Below, one piece after another: positions 14,767 to 20,477 of a DNA stretch of 20,575 nt. Every line of letters begins with the position of its first letter. Position 1 is the stretch's first letter. The stretch is from Mesotoga sp. UBA6090. GTDB taxonomy: Bacteria; Thermotogota; Thermotogae; Petrotogales; Kosmotogaceae. The DNA lies in NCBI RefSeq assembly GCF_002435945.1, contig NZ_DIXC01000019.1, forward strand, positions 1 to 20,575, read 5' to 3'. A model generated the notes under the pieces. That model searched no databases, was not told where the DNA came from, and saw only the letters and a list, made by a program, of their open reading frames with translations. Both the position numbers and the translations under genes were made by a program.

Positions 14767-16277
14767 AGATCAGTCCATCTGAGATTACGAGAGTTATACA
14801 GAATCAGTTAGAAAAGACTGATATAGAGTTTGATTATTTCGAAGCGGGAAAGGTCATCCAAATAGGTGACGGCATTGCAAGGGCTTACGGCCTCAAAGGC
14901 GTCATGGCAAATGAGCTGGTGAAATTCGAGAATAACGTCTTCGGTCTTGCGTTGAACCTTGAAGAGGACAATGTAGGAATTGTTATTCTAGGAGAATATG
15001 AGCAGATAAAGGAAGGCGATCTCGTCAGACGAACCGGAAGGATCATGGAAGTCCCCACAGGGCCGGAGCTTCTGGGAAGAGTCGTAAATCCTCTCGGGAT
15101 CCCTCTAGATGGAAAGGGGCCGATCAAAACAGAGAATTTTAGACCTGTTGAAGTCAAGGCAACTGGCGTAGTAATGAGAAAACCGGTCGACACTCCTCTG
15201 CAGACCGGAATAAAAGCAATTGATGCGACAATCCCCATTGGAAGAGGGCAGAGAGAGTTGATAATTGGGGATAGGCAGACGGGGAAGACGGCCATGGCGA
15301 TCGACGCGATAATAAACCAGAAGGGACAGGGCGTCAAGTGTATCTACGTTGCAATAGGACAGAAGACGGCCTCCCTTGCAAGGATTATCGATAAGCTGAA
15401 CCAGTTTGGTGCGATGGAGTACACGACGATTGTCTTCGCTTCGGCTTCCGAAACGGCGTCGCTCTCCTATCTCGCTCCCTATGCGGGAGCTGCAATGGGC
15501 GAGCACTTCATGTTTGAAGGCCAGGACTCTCTTGTAATATATGACGACCTTTCCAAGCACGCGGCTTCCTACAGAGAACTCTCATTGCTGCTTAGAAGGC
15601 CGCCGGGAAGAGAGGCTTATCCCGGAGATGTCTTCTATCTACACTCCAGGTTGCTCGAGAGAGCGGCAAGACTGAACGAAAACTACGGCGGAGGATCGCT
15701 CACGGCGTTGCCCATAATTGAGACGCAGGCAAACGACGTATCGGCATTCATACCGACAAACGTGATATCCATAACCGATGGACAGATATACCTGGATCCA
15801 AACCTCTTCTACGCGGGAAATCGGCCGGCAATCAATGTTGGCCTTTCAGTTTCGAGGGTTGGAGGTGCTGCGCAGATAAAGGCAATGAAGAAGATTGCGG
15901 GAAGTCTTCGAATCGAGCTGGCTCAGTACAGAGATTTGCTCTCTTTTGCCCAGTTCGCGACTGAACTCGATAAAGCCACTCGCGACCAACTGACAAGGGG
16001 AGAGAAACTGACGGAACTTCTTAAACAGGATCAGTACGTCCCAATGCCCGTTGAAGAGCAGGTTGTCGTTCTTTATGCCGGAACCAAGGGCTATCTGGAT
16101 GAGATGGAAAACTCAAAGATTTCGAGCTTCGAGACCTCTCTTCTGAAGACTCTTCGAAGCTCTTACAGTGATGTGCTGAATTCAATAAAAGAGAAGAAGT
16201 CAATCGAACATGAAACTGAGACTCGTCTTAAGATGGCTATAGAAGAGACTAAGAAACTGTTTACTGAGCGGGGATGA
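14763..16277 (+). CDS. atpA: F1Fo ATP synthase subunit alpha
   Basis: Non-catalytic nucleotide-binding subunit of F1, 504 aa. It has an N-terminal beta-barrel (about 24-95), the P-loop GDRQTGKT (169-176) and the arginine finger Arg365 in SVSRVGGAAQ, which reaches into the catalytic site of beta. The C-terminal helical domain is intact. GTG 14763 overlaps the atpH stop by 4 nt, with GGAGGTGA upstream inside atpH. No residue expected in the family appears to be missing. Confidence 0.98.
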   Translation: MKISPSEITRVIQNQLEKTDIEFDYFEAGKVIQIGDGIARAYGLKGVMANELVKFENNVFGLALNLEEDNVGIVILGEYEQIKEGDLVRRTGRIMEVPTGPELLGRVVNPLGIPLDGKGPIKTENFRPVEVKATGVVMRKPVDTPLQTGIKAIDATIPIGRGQRELIIGDRQTGKTAMAIDAIINQKGQGVKCIYVAIGQKTASLARIIDKLNQFGAMEYTTIVFASASETASLSYLAPYAGAAMGEHFMFEGQDSLVIYDDLSKHAASYRELSLLLRRPPGREAYPGDVFYLHSRLLERAARLNENYGGGSLTALPIIETQANDVSAFIPTNVISITDGQIYLDPNLFYAGNRPAINVGLSVSRVGGAAQIKAMKKIAGSLRIELAQYRDLLSFAQFATELDKATRDQLTRGEKLTELLKQDQYVPMPVEEQVVVLYAGTKGYLDEMENSKISSFETSLLKTLRSSYSDVLNSIKEKKSIEHETETRLKMAIEETKKLFTERG

Positions 16278-16283
16278 TTGACG

Positions 16284-17117
16284 GTGAGCAAGGGTAAACT
16301 GCGGACGATAAAGAAACGCATCGAGTCAACGAACTCGACGATGCAGATTACCCGCGCTATGGAGATGGTCGCGCGGGCAAAAATAAACAAAGTTCAAAAG
16401 GGGCTGAAGTTCGTCAGGCTATACGAAAGAGCGATGGAAAGGGCGCTTACCAGAGCTTACTTTGGAGATACGAACCATCCGGAAACCGGGGGACAAGGAG
16501 ATATCCTTCTTGTAGTCAGCTCGGATATGGGGCTTGCCGGCGCTTTCAATGCCGAGATAATGAAGGCCGCAGAGCGCGAAGTTGAAAGATCGGATATCAT
16601 ACACATCGTTACGGTTGGCATCAAGGCAGAAAGCTATTTCAAGAAGAGCGGGTTGCCTATTACCGCTTTCAGTCATTTCTACGATACTCCCGATCTTGAC
16701 GAGGCGGCGATCATCGTTGACGACATTGTCGATGTCATGGAAGAAAAGAAAGCGTCAGGCTTGAAAATGGTTTTCAGCCATTTCAAGAATCCTCTCGCTC
16801 AGATGCCCAAAACCGTCAGGCTGCTTCCAGTTGAAGATCTCGAAAAGCCCGACAATGACTTATTTGATTTTGAACCTGAAATCGAGGTTCTGTATAAAGA
16901 TGTTCTTAATACATGGCTTGTGGCAAAGGTTCTTCAGGGCTTGTATGAAACGAAGGTCGGGGAGCTCTTCTCCAGACAATCCGCAATGAAGAATGCAACT
17001 GAGAATGCGAAAAGTATGATAGAACAGTTGACTTTGGTAAGAAACAAACTGCGCCAGTCGAATATCACTCAGGAGATAATAGAAGTTGTAAACGGCGCCG
17101 AGGCTCTTAACGGTTAA
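16284..17117 (+). CDS. atpG: F1Fo ATP synthase subunit gamma
   Basis: Central shaft of F1, about 277 aa. The N-terminal helix SKGKLRTIKKRIESTNSTMQITRAMEMVA and the C-terminal helix with SAMKNATENAKSMIEQLTLVRNKLRQ and ITQEIIEVVNGAEAL are the conserved coiled-coil pair. The central Rossmann-like domain shows VVSSDMGLAGAFNAEI. Two starts are possible: GTG 16284, about 9 nt after GGGGA and giving the usual MSKGKL beginning, or TTG 16278, immediately after the atpA stop. I prefer 16284. Confidence 0.96.
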   Translation: MSKGKLRTIKKRIESTNSTMQITRAMEMVARAKINKVQKGLKFVRLYERAMERALTRAYFGDTNHPETGGQGDILLVVSSDMGLAGAFNAEIMKAAEREVERSDIIHIVTVGIKAESYFKKSGLPITAFSHFYDTPDLDEAAIIVDDIVDVMEEKKASGLKMVFSHFKNPLAQMPKTVRLLPVEDLEKPDNDLFDFEPEIEVLYKDVLNTWLVAKVLQGLYETKVGELFSRQSAMKNATENAKSMIEQLTLVRNKLRQSNITQEIIEVVNGAEALNG

Positions 17118-17125
17118 TTGATTTT

Positions 17126-17130
17126 GGAGG
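17126..17130 (+). promoter_or_regulatory. Ribosome binding site deciding the atpD start
   Basis: GGAGG lies 1 nt before GTG 17132 but 7 nt before GTG 17138. The latter spacing is normal and supports 17138 as the atpD start. Confidence 0.7.
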
Positions 17131-17137
17131 TGTGAGT

Positions 17138-18559
17138 GTGCCCGACAAAAAGGAAAAAAACATTGGGAAAATAGTCGCGATAACCGGTCCTGTCGTAGAC
17201 GTATCGTTTGAGGGAGGGCGACTTCCCGACATTTTGAACGCCCTAAAAGTAAAGAACGAATTCTTAGATAAAGAGATAGTCCTCGAAGTTGCCCAGTTAA
17301 TAGGTGATAACAGTGTCAGGACCATTGCCATGGACAGCACTGATGGACTCGTGAGAGGCCAGGAAGTTCTTGACACGGAAACACAGATTAAAGTACCAGT
17401 AGGAGAGGAGATTCTCGGACGAATGTTCAATCTTCTCGGGGAACCGATAGACGAGCACGGTGAAGTGAAGTTTTCCGATCACTGGGAAATACACAGGGCG
17501 GCTCCATCGGTCGCAGATCAGCAGACTGAAGTAGAGATACTTGAAACGGGAATAAAGGTCATCGATCTTCTCGCGCCATTCAGCAAGGGCGGAAAGATAG
17601 GCTTCTCCGGGGGTGCCGGGGTTGGAAAAACCGTTCTAGTCATGGAACTAATAAGAAACTTCGCAATCGAGCAGAAGGGGCTTTCAGTCTTTGCCGGGGT
17701 CGGTGAAAGAACTAGAGAGGGAAACGATCTATGGCTGGATATGCAGGAAGCCGGTGTCATCGAGAATACTGCTCTTGTATTCGGGCAGATGAACGAACCG
17801 CCCGGAGCAAGATTTAGAGTAGGACTCTCTGCAATAACCATGGCTGAATACTTCAGGGATGTACAGAAAAAGGACGTTCTCGTATTTATTGACAACATTT
17901 TCAGATTTGTTCAGGCCGGCTCCGAGGTATCGGCTCTCCTTGGAAGAATGCCTTCTGCGGTCGGTTACCAGCCGACACTAGCCACTGAAATGGGAAACCT
18001 GCAGGAGAGAATCACTTCGACGAGATCGGGTTCTATCACTTCCGTTCAGGCAATCTACGTTCCGGCCGACGATTTCACAGATCCCGCGCCAGCCACTACC
18101 TTCAGCCATTTGGATGCCACTGTTAACCTTTCTCGTTCAATAGCCGAGCAGGGACTTTATCCGGCGGTTGATCCGTTGGATTCGACGTCTAAGAACCTGG
18201 ATCCGGTGATTGTCGGTCAGGAGCATTATCAGGTGGCCAGAAGGGTCCAGGAGGTTTTGCAGAGATATAAGGACCTTCAGGATATAATTGCGATTCTGGG
18301 TATGGAAGAGTTGTCGGAAGAGGACCAACTCGCCGTTCAGAGGGCAAGGAAGATTCAGCGCTTCTTGACCCAGCCGTTCTTCGTGGCCGAGAAATTCAGC
18401 AACATGCAAGGCAAATACGTGCCGATATCGGAAACGATAAGAGGGTTTGAAGAGATATTCGAGGGCAAACACGACGATCTTCCCGAACAGGCCTTCATGA
18501 TGGTAGGAACCATCGACGAGGCAATCGAGAAGGCCAAGACCCTTTCGCAGGATGAGTAA
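17138..18559 (+). CDS. atpD: F1Fo ATP synthase subunit beta
   Basis: Catalytic subunit of F1, 473 aa. The P-loop is GGAGVGKT (about 158-165), the catalytic Glu lies in GVGERTREGND (about 188-197), and Walker B is VLVFIDNIFRF. The C-terminal DELSEED-type region reads MEELSEEDQLAV. GTG 17138 is chosen over GTG 17132 on ribosome-binding-site spacing. The gene follows atpG by 20 nt, and its stop overlaps or abuts the atpC start. All catalytic elements are intact. Confidence 0.98.
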   Translation: MPDKKEKNIGKIVAITGPVVDVSFEGGRLPDILNALKVKNEFLDKEIVLEVAQLIGDNSVRTIAMDSTDGLVRGQEVLDTETQIKVPVGEEILGRMFNLLGEPIDEHGEVKFSDHWEIHRAAPSVADQQTEVEILETGIKVIDLLAPFSKGGKIGFSGGAGVGKTVLVMELIRNFAIEQKGLSVFAGVGERTREGNDLWLDMQEAGVIENTALVFGQMNEPPGARFRVGLSAITMAEYFRDVQKKDVLVFIDNIFRFVQAGSEVSALLGRMPSAVGYQPTLATEMGNLQERITSTRSGSITSVQAIYVPADDFTDPAPATTFSHLDATVNLSRSIAEQGLYPAVDPLDSTSKNLDPVIVGQEHYQVARRVQEVLQRYKDLQDIIAILGMEELSEEDQLAVQRARKIQRFLTQPFFVAEKFSNMQGKYVPISETIRGFEEIFEGKHDDLPEQAFMMVGTIDEAIEKAKTLSQDE

Positions 18560-18959
18560 GATGGAACTGAAGACAACAATAATAACTCCCTATGGAATTG
18601 AATGGGAGGGACAAGCCGATTATATCTCTTTTAGATCTACTGAAGGAGAGATCGGCTACCTGCCCGAAAGGGCCCCTGCGTTGATGAAGCTGACCGTTGA
18701 CGTAATGGAGATCAAATCAGGTTCTGATACACTGCTGTTTGCCGTTCACGGAGGATACGTTCTCCAGGAGAGAGACAGCTTGACCATCGTAACAGATGCC
18801 GCGGAAACTCCTGAGGAGATCAGCGTAGAAAGAGCTAAGCAGCGCCTAAAACGAGCAGAGGAATTGCTGGAAGTTAGCAAATCCAGGCGTGAACGAGCTA
18901 GAAACGAGGCGAAGCTGCAGAGGCATATGCTGAGAATCAAGATTGGTTCGAGGGGATAA
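18552..18959 (+). CDS. atpC: F1Fo ATP synthase subunit epsilon
   Basis: Last subunit of the complex, 135 aa (132 from ATG 18561). The N-terminal beta-sandwich reads TTIITPYGIEWEGQADYISF and TEGEIGYLPERAPALMKL; the C-terminal helical hairpin (about 90-130) is strongly basic and may act as the inhibitory arm. ATG 18552 overlaps atpD by 8 nt; ATG 18561 starts 1 nt after the atpD stop. Neither has a strong ribosome binding site, so translation probably depends on ribosomes finishing atpD. It is the last gene of the run; no classical terminator follows. Confidence 0.96.
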   Translation: MSKMELKTTIITPYGIEWEGQADYISFRSTEGEIGYLPERAPALMKLTVDVMEIKSGSDTLLFAVHGGYVLQERDSLTIVTDAAETPEEISVERAKQRLKRAEELLEVSKSRRERARNEAKLQRHMLRIKIGSRG

Positions 18960-18985
18960 GTTGCCCGGAAAAGCCTCCCTCCCCC

Positions 18986-19031
18986 CTTTGGGGACTCCAT
19001 TATTTACATTGCTGTAATGTTGTACTTCGTT
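18986..19031. repeat. 46-bp direct repeat, copy 1
   Basis: The copy runs from CTTTGGGGACTCCATT through TTTACATT, a 5-nt loop and AATGT to CTTCGTT. Seven or so positions differ from the copy at 19156. It contains a short inverted repeat ACATT/AATGT. It starts 27 nt after the atpC stop and could affect 3' end formation of the atp message. Confidence 0.7.
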
Positions 19032-19155
19032 GCGGAGCGGAAAGAACCGTCCTTGGTCCTTCGTCCAGGAACATGAACCCGTCCTTCGGAAGTGCCGCTG
19101 TACGCTTAAGAGCAAAGATCCGCTGATCGCTTGGAAGAGCAAGGGCATTACAGAC

Positions 19156-19201
19156 CTTTGGTGACTCCATTTTTTACATTCCAGTAATGTGGTTCTTCGT
19201 T
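19156..19201. repeat. 46-bp direct repeat, copy 2
   Basis: Same layout as copy 1, 170 bp further on, with the ACATT/AATGT arms conserved and the loop changed from GCTGT to CCAGT. Conservation of the arms with a variable loop hints at selection for, or copying of, a hairpin. Confidence 0.7.
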
Positions 19202-19218
19202 CAACTAGAACAGGTCTG

Positions 19219-19251
19219 CCGTCAACGGTTCTCCGTCCTCCGAGAAGAAAG
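19219..19251. repeat. 33-bp direct repeat, copy 1
   Basis: It begins with an 18-nt core, CCGTCAACGGTTCTCCGT, identical to the copy at 19444, and continues with a diverged CCGAGAAGA-like tail. The core starts with the palindrome CCGT-CA-ACGG. Confidence 0.65.
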
Positions 19252-19261
19252 CGTATGAGCC

Positions 19262-19288
19262 GGGTCTGGGGTGTGGGGTCTAGGGTCT
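19262..19288 (+). repeat. G-rich repeat, copy 1, G-quadruplex-capable
   Basis: The plus strand reads G3-TCT-G4-TGT-G4-TCTA-G3-TCT. Four runs of at least three G with loops of 3-4 nt meet the canonical intramolecular G-quadruplex pattern. An identical 27-nt copy lies 108 bp downstream. Both are followed by AAGAGC. Confidence 0.75.
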
Positions 19289-19369
19289 GGCAAGAGCGTT
19301 GGGAACTATTGTTGTAAAGAGCAATTCTTCGTTCCGACGCTACGCGTCCAGGTTCTTGGTTAAGAGCCC

Positions 19370-19396
19370 GGGTCTGGGGTGTGGGGTCTAGGGTCT
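19370..19396 (+). repeat. G-rich repeat, copy 2, G-quadruplex-capable
   Basis: Identical over 27 nt to the copy at 19262, with similar flanks: GAGCC on the left and AAGAGC on the right. The G-rich strand is the one continuous with atp transcription, so the motif could also fold in read-through RNA. Confidence 0.75.
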
Positions 19397-19443
19397 CGTA
19401 AGAGCAGAAGTGATGCTGCTGCGCAGGAAGCCTCTCAGGTCAA

Positions 19444-19476
19444 CCGTCAACGGTTCTCCGTTCGCCGAAAAGACCG
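19444..19476. repeat. 33-bp direct repeat, copy 2
   Basis: Shares the 18-nt core with the copy at 19219. Here the palindrome is longer: AACCGT-CA-ACGGTT, with 6-bp arms. The two copies flank the two G-rich repeats. Confidence 0.65.
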
Positions 19477-19524
19477 AGAGAGTTAAGGACACGAGATTAG
19501 GAGAGAGGACGAGACAGAAGAGAT

Positions 19525-19559
19525 GAGATCCCGTACAGGAACACTACGGGATGACAATC
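19525..19559. repeat. Shortened member of the ATCCCGT/ACGGGAT palindrome family
   Basis: ATCCCGT (19528-19534) and ACGGGAT (19546-19552) form 7-bp arms around CAGGAACACT-like sequence, followed by GACA. It matches the outer stem of the copies at 19962 and 20229 but lacks their inner CCCCAAA/TTTGGGG stem. Confidence 0.7.
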
Positions 19560-19575
19560 TTAGGTGATTCTGTAG

Positions 19576-19595
19576 GGGCGAACGGCTGTTCGCCC
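19576..19595. repeat. Perfect 8-bp hairpin GGGCGAAC/GTTCGCCC
   Basis: GGGCGAAC (19576-19583), loop GGCT, GTTCGCCC (19588-19595). No T-run follows on either strand, so it is not an intrinsic terminator. The motif resembles dispersed intergenic palindromes I recall from many bacterial genomes. Confidence 0.7.
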
Positions 19596-19807
19596 GAAGA
19601 GGGGGAAGTCCTCTCACAGACGCAAAGCCCGCTTCTTTTGCAAACACCCGCTTGGATAAGAAACGCTGAAGGCTGTACGCTGGAAAACGAAGGATCGGGT
19701 TAAAAAAGCTTGTTGGGAAATACGGTTACTTGGAGCGGGTTACAGAGTGCGGGTTAGAAAGATCGGGTCGATGAAAGCGGTTTATCAGAACGGAGTATTG
19801 AAGAGCG

Positions 19808-19832
19808 AGATGCTGAAACAAGTTCATGACAA
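19808..19832. repeat. Possible dispersed-repeat remnant (TGAAACAAGTTCA core)
   Basis: The core TGAAACAAGTTCA followed by TGAC resembles, in reverse complement, GTCATCCTGAACTTGTTTCA-type dispersed repeats that I recall from several phyla. Only one copy is in the window, so the assignment is tentative. Confidence 0.35.
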
Positions 19833-19842
19833 AATTGACAAC

Positions 19843-19893
19843 GGGTCTGAGGTCTTGGGTCTAGGGTTTAGCGAACAAAAGTGACTCTAAACC
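19843..19893. repeat. Degenerate third G-rich repeat plus inverted repeat
   Basis: G3-TCT-GAGG-TCTT-G3-TCTA-G3 (19843-19866) follows the plan of the copies at 19262 and 19370, but the second G-run is broken. Its 3' end overlaps GGTTTAG (19865-19871), which pairs with CTAAACC (19887-19893) across a 15-nt loop. Confidence 0.6.
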
Positions 19894-19920
19894 ATTCAGG
19901 ATTATAAGTGCAGTGAAGAC

Positions 19921-19947
19921 GTCATCCCAAACAGCGATCCGGGATCT
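19921..19947 (-). repeat. Inverted member of the GATCCC/GGGATGAC palindrome family
   Basis: Read on the minus strand it begins AGATCCC and ends GGGATGAC, like the ends of the copies at 19988 and 20255, with a different centre. It includes the perfect palindrome GATCC-G-GGATC (19936-19946). Confidence 0.5.
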
Positions 19948-19961
19948 AGGTTTTGCTCTTC

Positions 19962-20062
19962 CCAGCGTTCAGCGGATCTTAGATGGGAGATCCCGTGCAG
20001 AACCCCCAAACAGGAGCACTTTGGGGCAGGCTATACGGGATGACACTCCTTAACGTCATCCT
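19962..20062. repeat. About 100-bp palindromic repeat, copy 1
   Basis: The central 64 bp (19988-20051) are identical to 20255-20318; flanks on both sides are diverged but alignable. It has nested stems: outer ATCCCGT (19990-19996) with ACGGGAT (20035-20041), inner CCCCAAA (20004-20010) with TTTGGGG (20020-20026). It is followed after 38 nt by a hairpin repeat at 20101. Confidence 0.8.
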
Positions 20063-20100
20063 AATTCTATACTTGACAACTTAGAGTAACTGCGTGCTTC

Positions 20101-20148
20101 TGGCCAGAATCCCGAGCTTGACTTTGATCTTGGCCAAGAACGAAGGCA
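20101..20148. repeat. Hairpin repeat with 11-bp stem, copy 1
   Basis: TGGCCA (20101-20106) pairs with TGGCCA (20131-20136), extended inward by AATC/GATC-type pairs around a 14-nt loop. CCAAGAACGA follows. It aligns gap-free with 20341-20388. Confidence 0.75.
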
Positions 20149-20228
20149 AATTCCTTTTTTGGACAGACAACTAACGACGGCTCCTTACAGCCTTGCAACT
20201 TGCAACATGGCACTTGGAACTGTTCTGA

Positions 20229-20329
20229 CCAGCGTCCAGCGGCTCCTAGATGCAAGATCCCGTGCAGAACCCCCAAACAGGAGCACTTTGGGGCAGGCTA
20301 TACGGGATGACACTCCTTCACGTCGTCCT
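20229..20329. repeat. About 100-bp palindromic repeat, copy 2
   Basis: Offset by exactly 267 bp from copy 1, with the same nested stems. It is followed after only 11 nt by the second hairpin repeat, so the composite unit was duplicated and the spacer then shortened by 27 nt, or lengthened in copy 1. Confidence 0.8.
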
Positions 20330-20340
20330 GACAATGCTTT

Positions 20341-20388
20341 TGGTCAGGATCTCGATCTTGATTTTGATCTTGACCAAGAACGATGAAC
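20341..20388. repeat. Hairpin repeat with 11-bp stem, copy 2
   Basis: TGGTCA (20341-20346) pairs with TGACCA (20371-20376). Relative to copy 1 a C-G pair is replaced by T-A on both sides of the stem, and an A/C mismatch becomes a G-C pair. The group II intron 3' end begins 13 nt further on. Confidence 0.75.
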
Positions 20389-20407
20389 AGATCCTCGCTC
20401 GGTGAGT

Positions 20408-20434
20408 AGCCCAGGGGGATTTCACCCCCAGGCT
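20408..20434 (-). ncRNA. Group II intron domain VI
   Basis: AGCC (20408-20411) pairs with GGCT (20431-20434) and GGGGG (20414-20418) with CCCCC (20425-20429), closing a GAAA-like loop. The unpaired A just 3' of this stem (complement of 20407), 6 nt from the intron end, is the candidate lariat branch residue. Confidence 0.75.
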
Positions 20435-20440
20435 CTCTCA

Positions 20441-20474
20441 GAACCGGACTTGAACCTCTCGATTCATCCGGCTC
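20441..20474 (-). ncRNA. Group II intron domain V
   Basis: Exactly 34 nt, the canonical length. Read on the minus strand it starts GAGCCGGATG and ends GTCCGGTTC. The catalytic AGC triad is at positions 2-4, the lower stem pairs GAGCCGGA with TCCGGTTC, there is a two-nucleotide bulge, and the upper stem GAATC/GGTTC is capped by a GAGA (GNRA) tetraloop. Confidence 0.92.
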
Positions 20475-20477
20475 CCA

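Larger units (their letters stand above)
18960..20401. other. Long gene-free repeat mosaic between atpC and a group II intron
   Basis: No reading frame here looks like a protein: the two that exceed 65 codons (20067-20276 minus and 20159-20386 plus) run through duplicated palindromic repeats. The stretch is built from duplicated modules listed separately: a 46-bp repeat, a 33-bp repeat, a G-rich repeat, palindromes and hairpins. Between them is unassigned sequence, including 19600-19800, where CGGGTTA recurs at 19696, 19736 and 19750. AAGAGC occurs seven times in the same orientation (19108, 19135, 19292, 19317, 19362, 19400, 19801). Confidence 0.8.

Noticed and set aside
19576..19595. Hairpin as the intrinsic terminator of the ATP synthase operon
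   Set aside because: It lies more than 600 nt after atpC and has no T-run on either strand.
20067..20386. Two overlapping reading frames (20067-20276 minus, 20159-20386 plus) as possible small genes
   Set aside because: Both run through duplicated palindromic and hairpin repeats, lack a ribosome binding site, and have a composition unlike the neighbouring proteins.
18986..20388. Repeats as a CRISPR array
   Set aside because: Repeat types differ, copy numbers are two or three, spacing is irregular and no cas gene is present.
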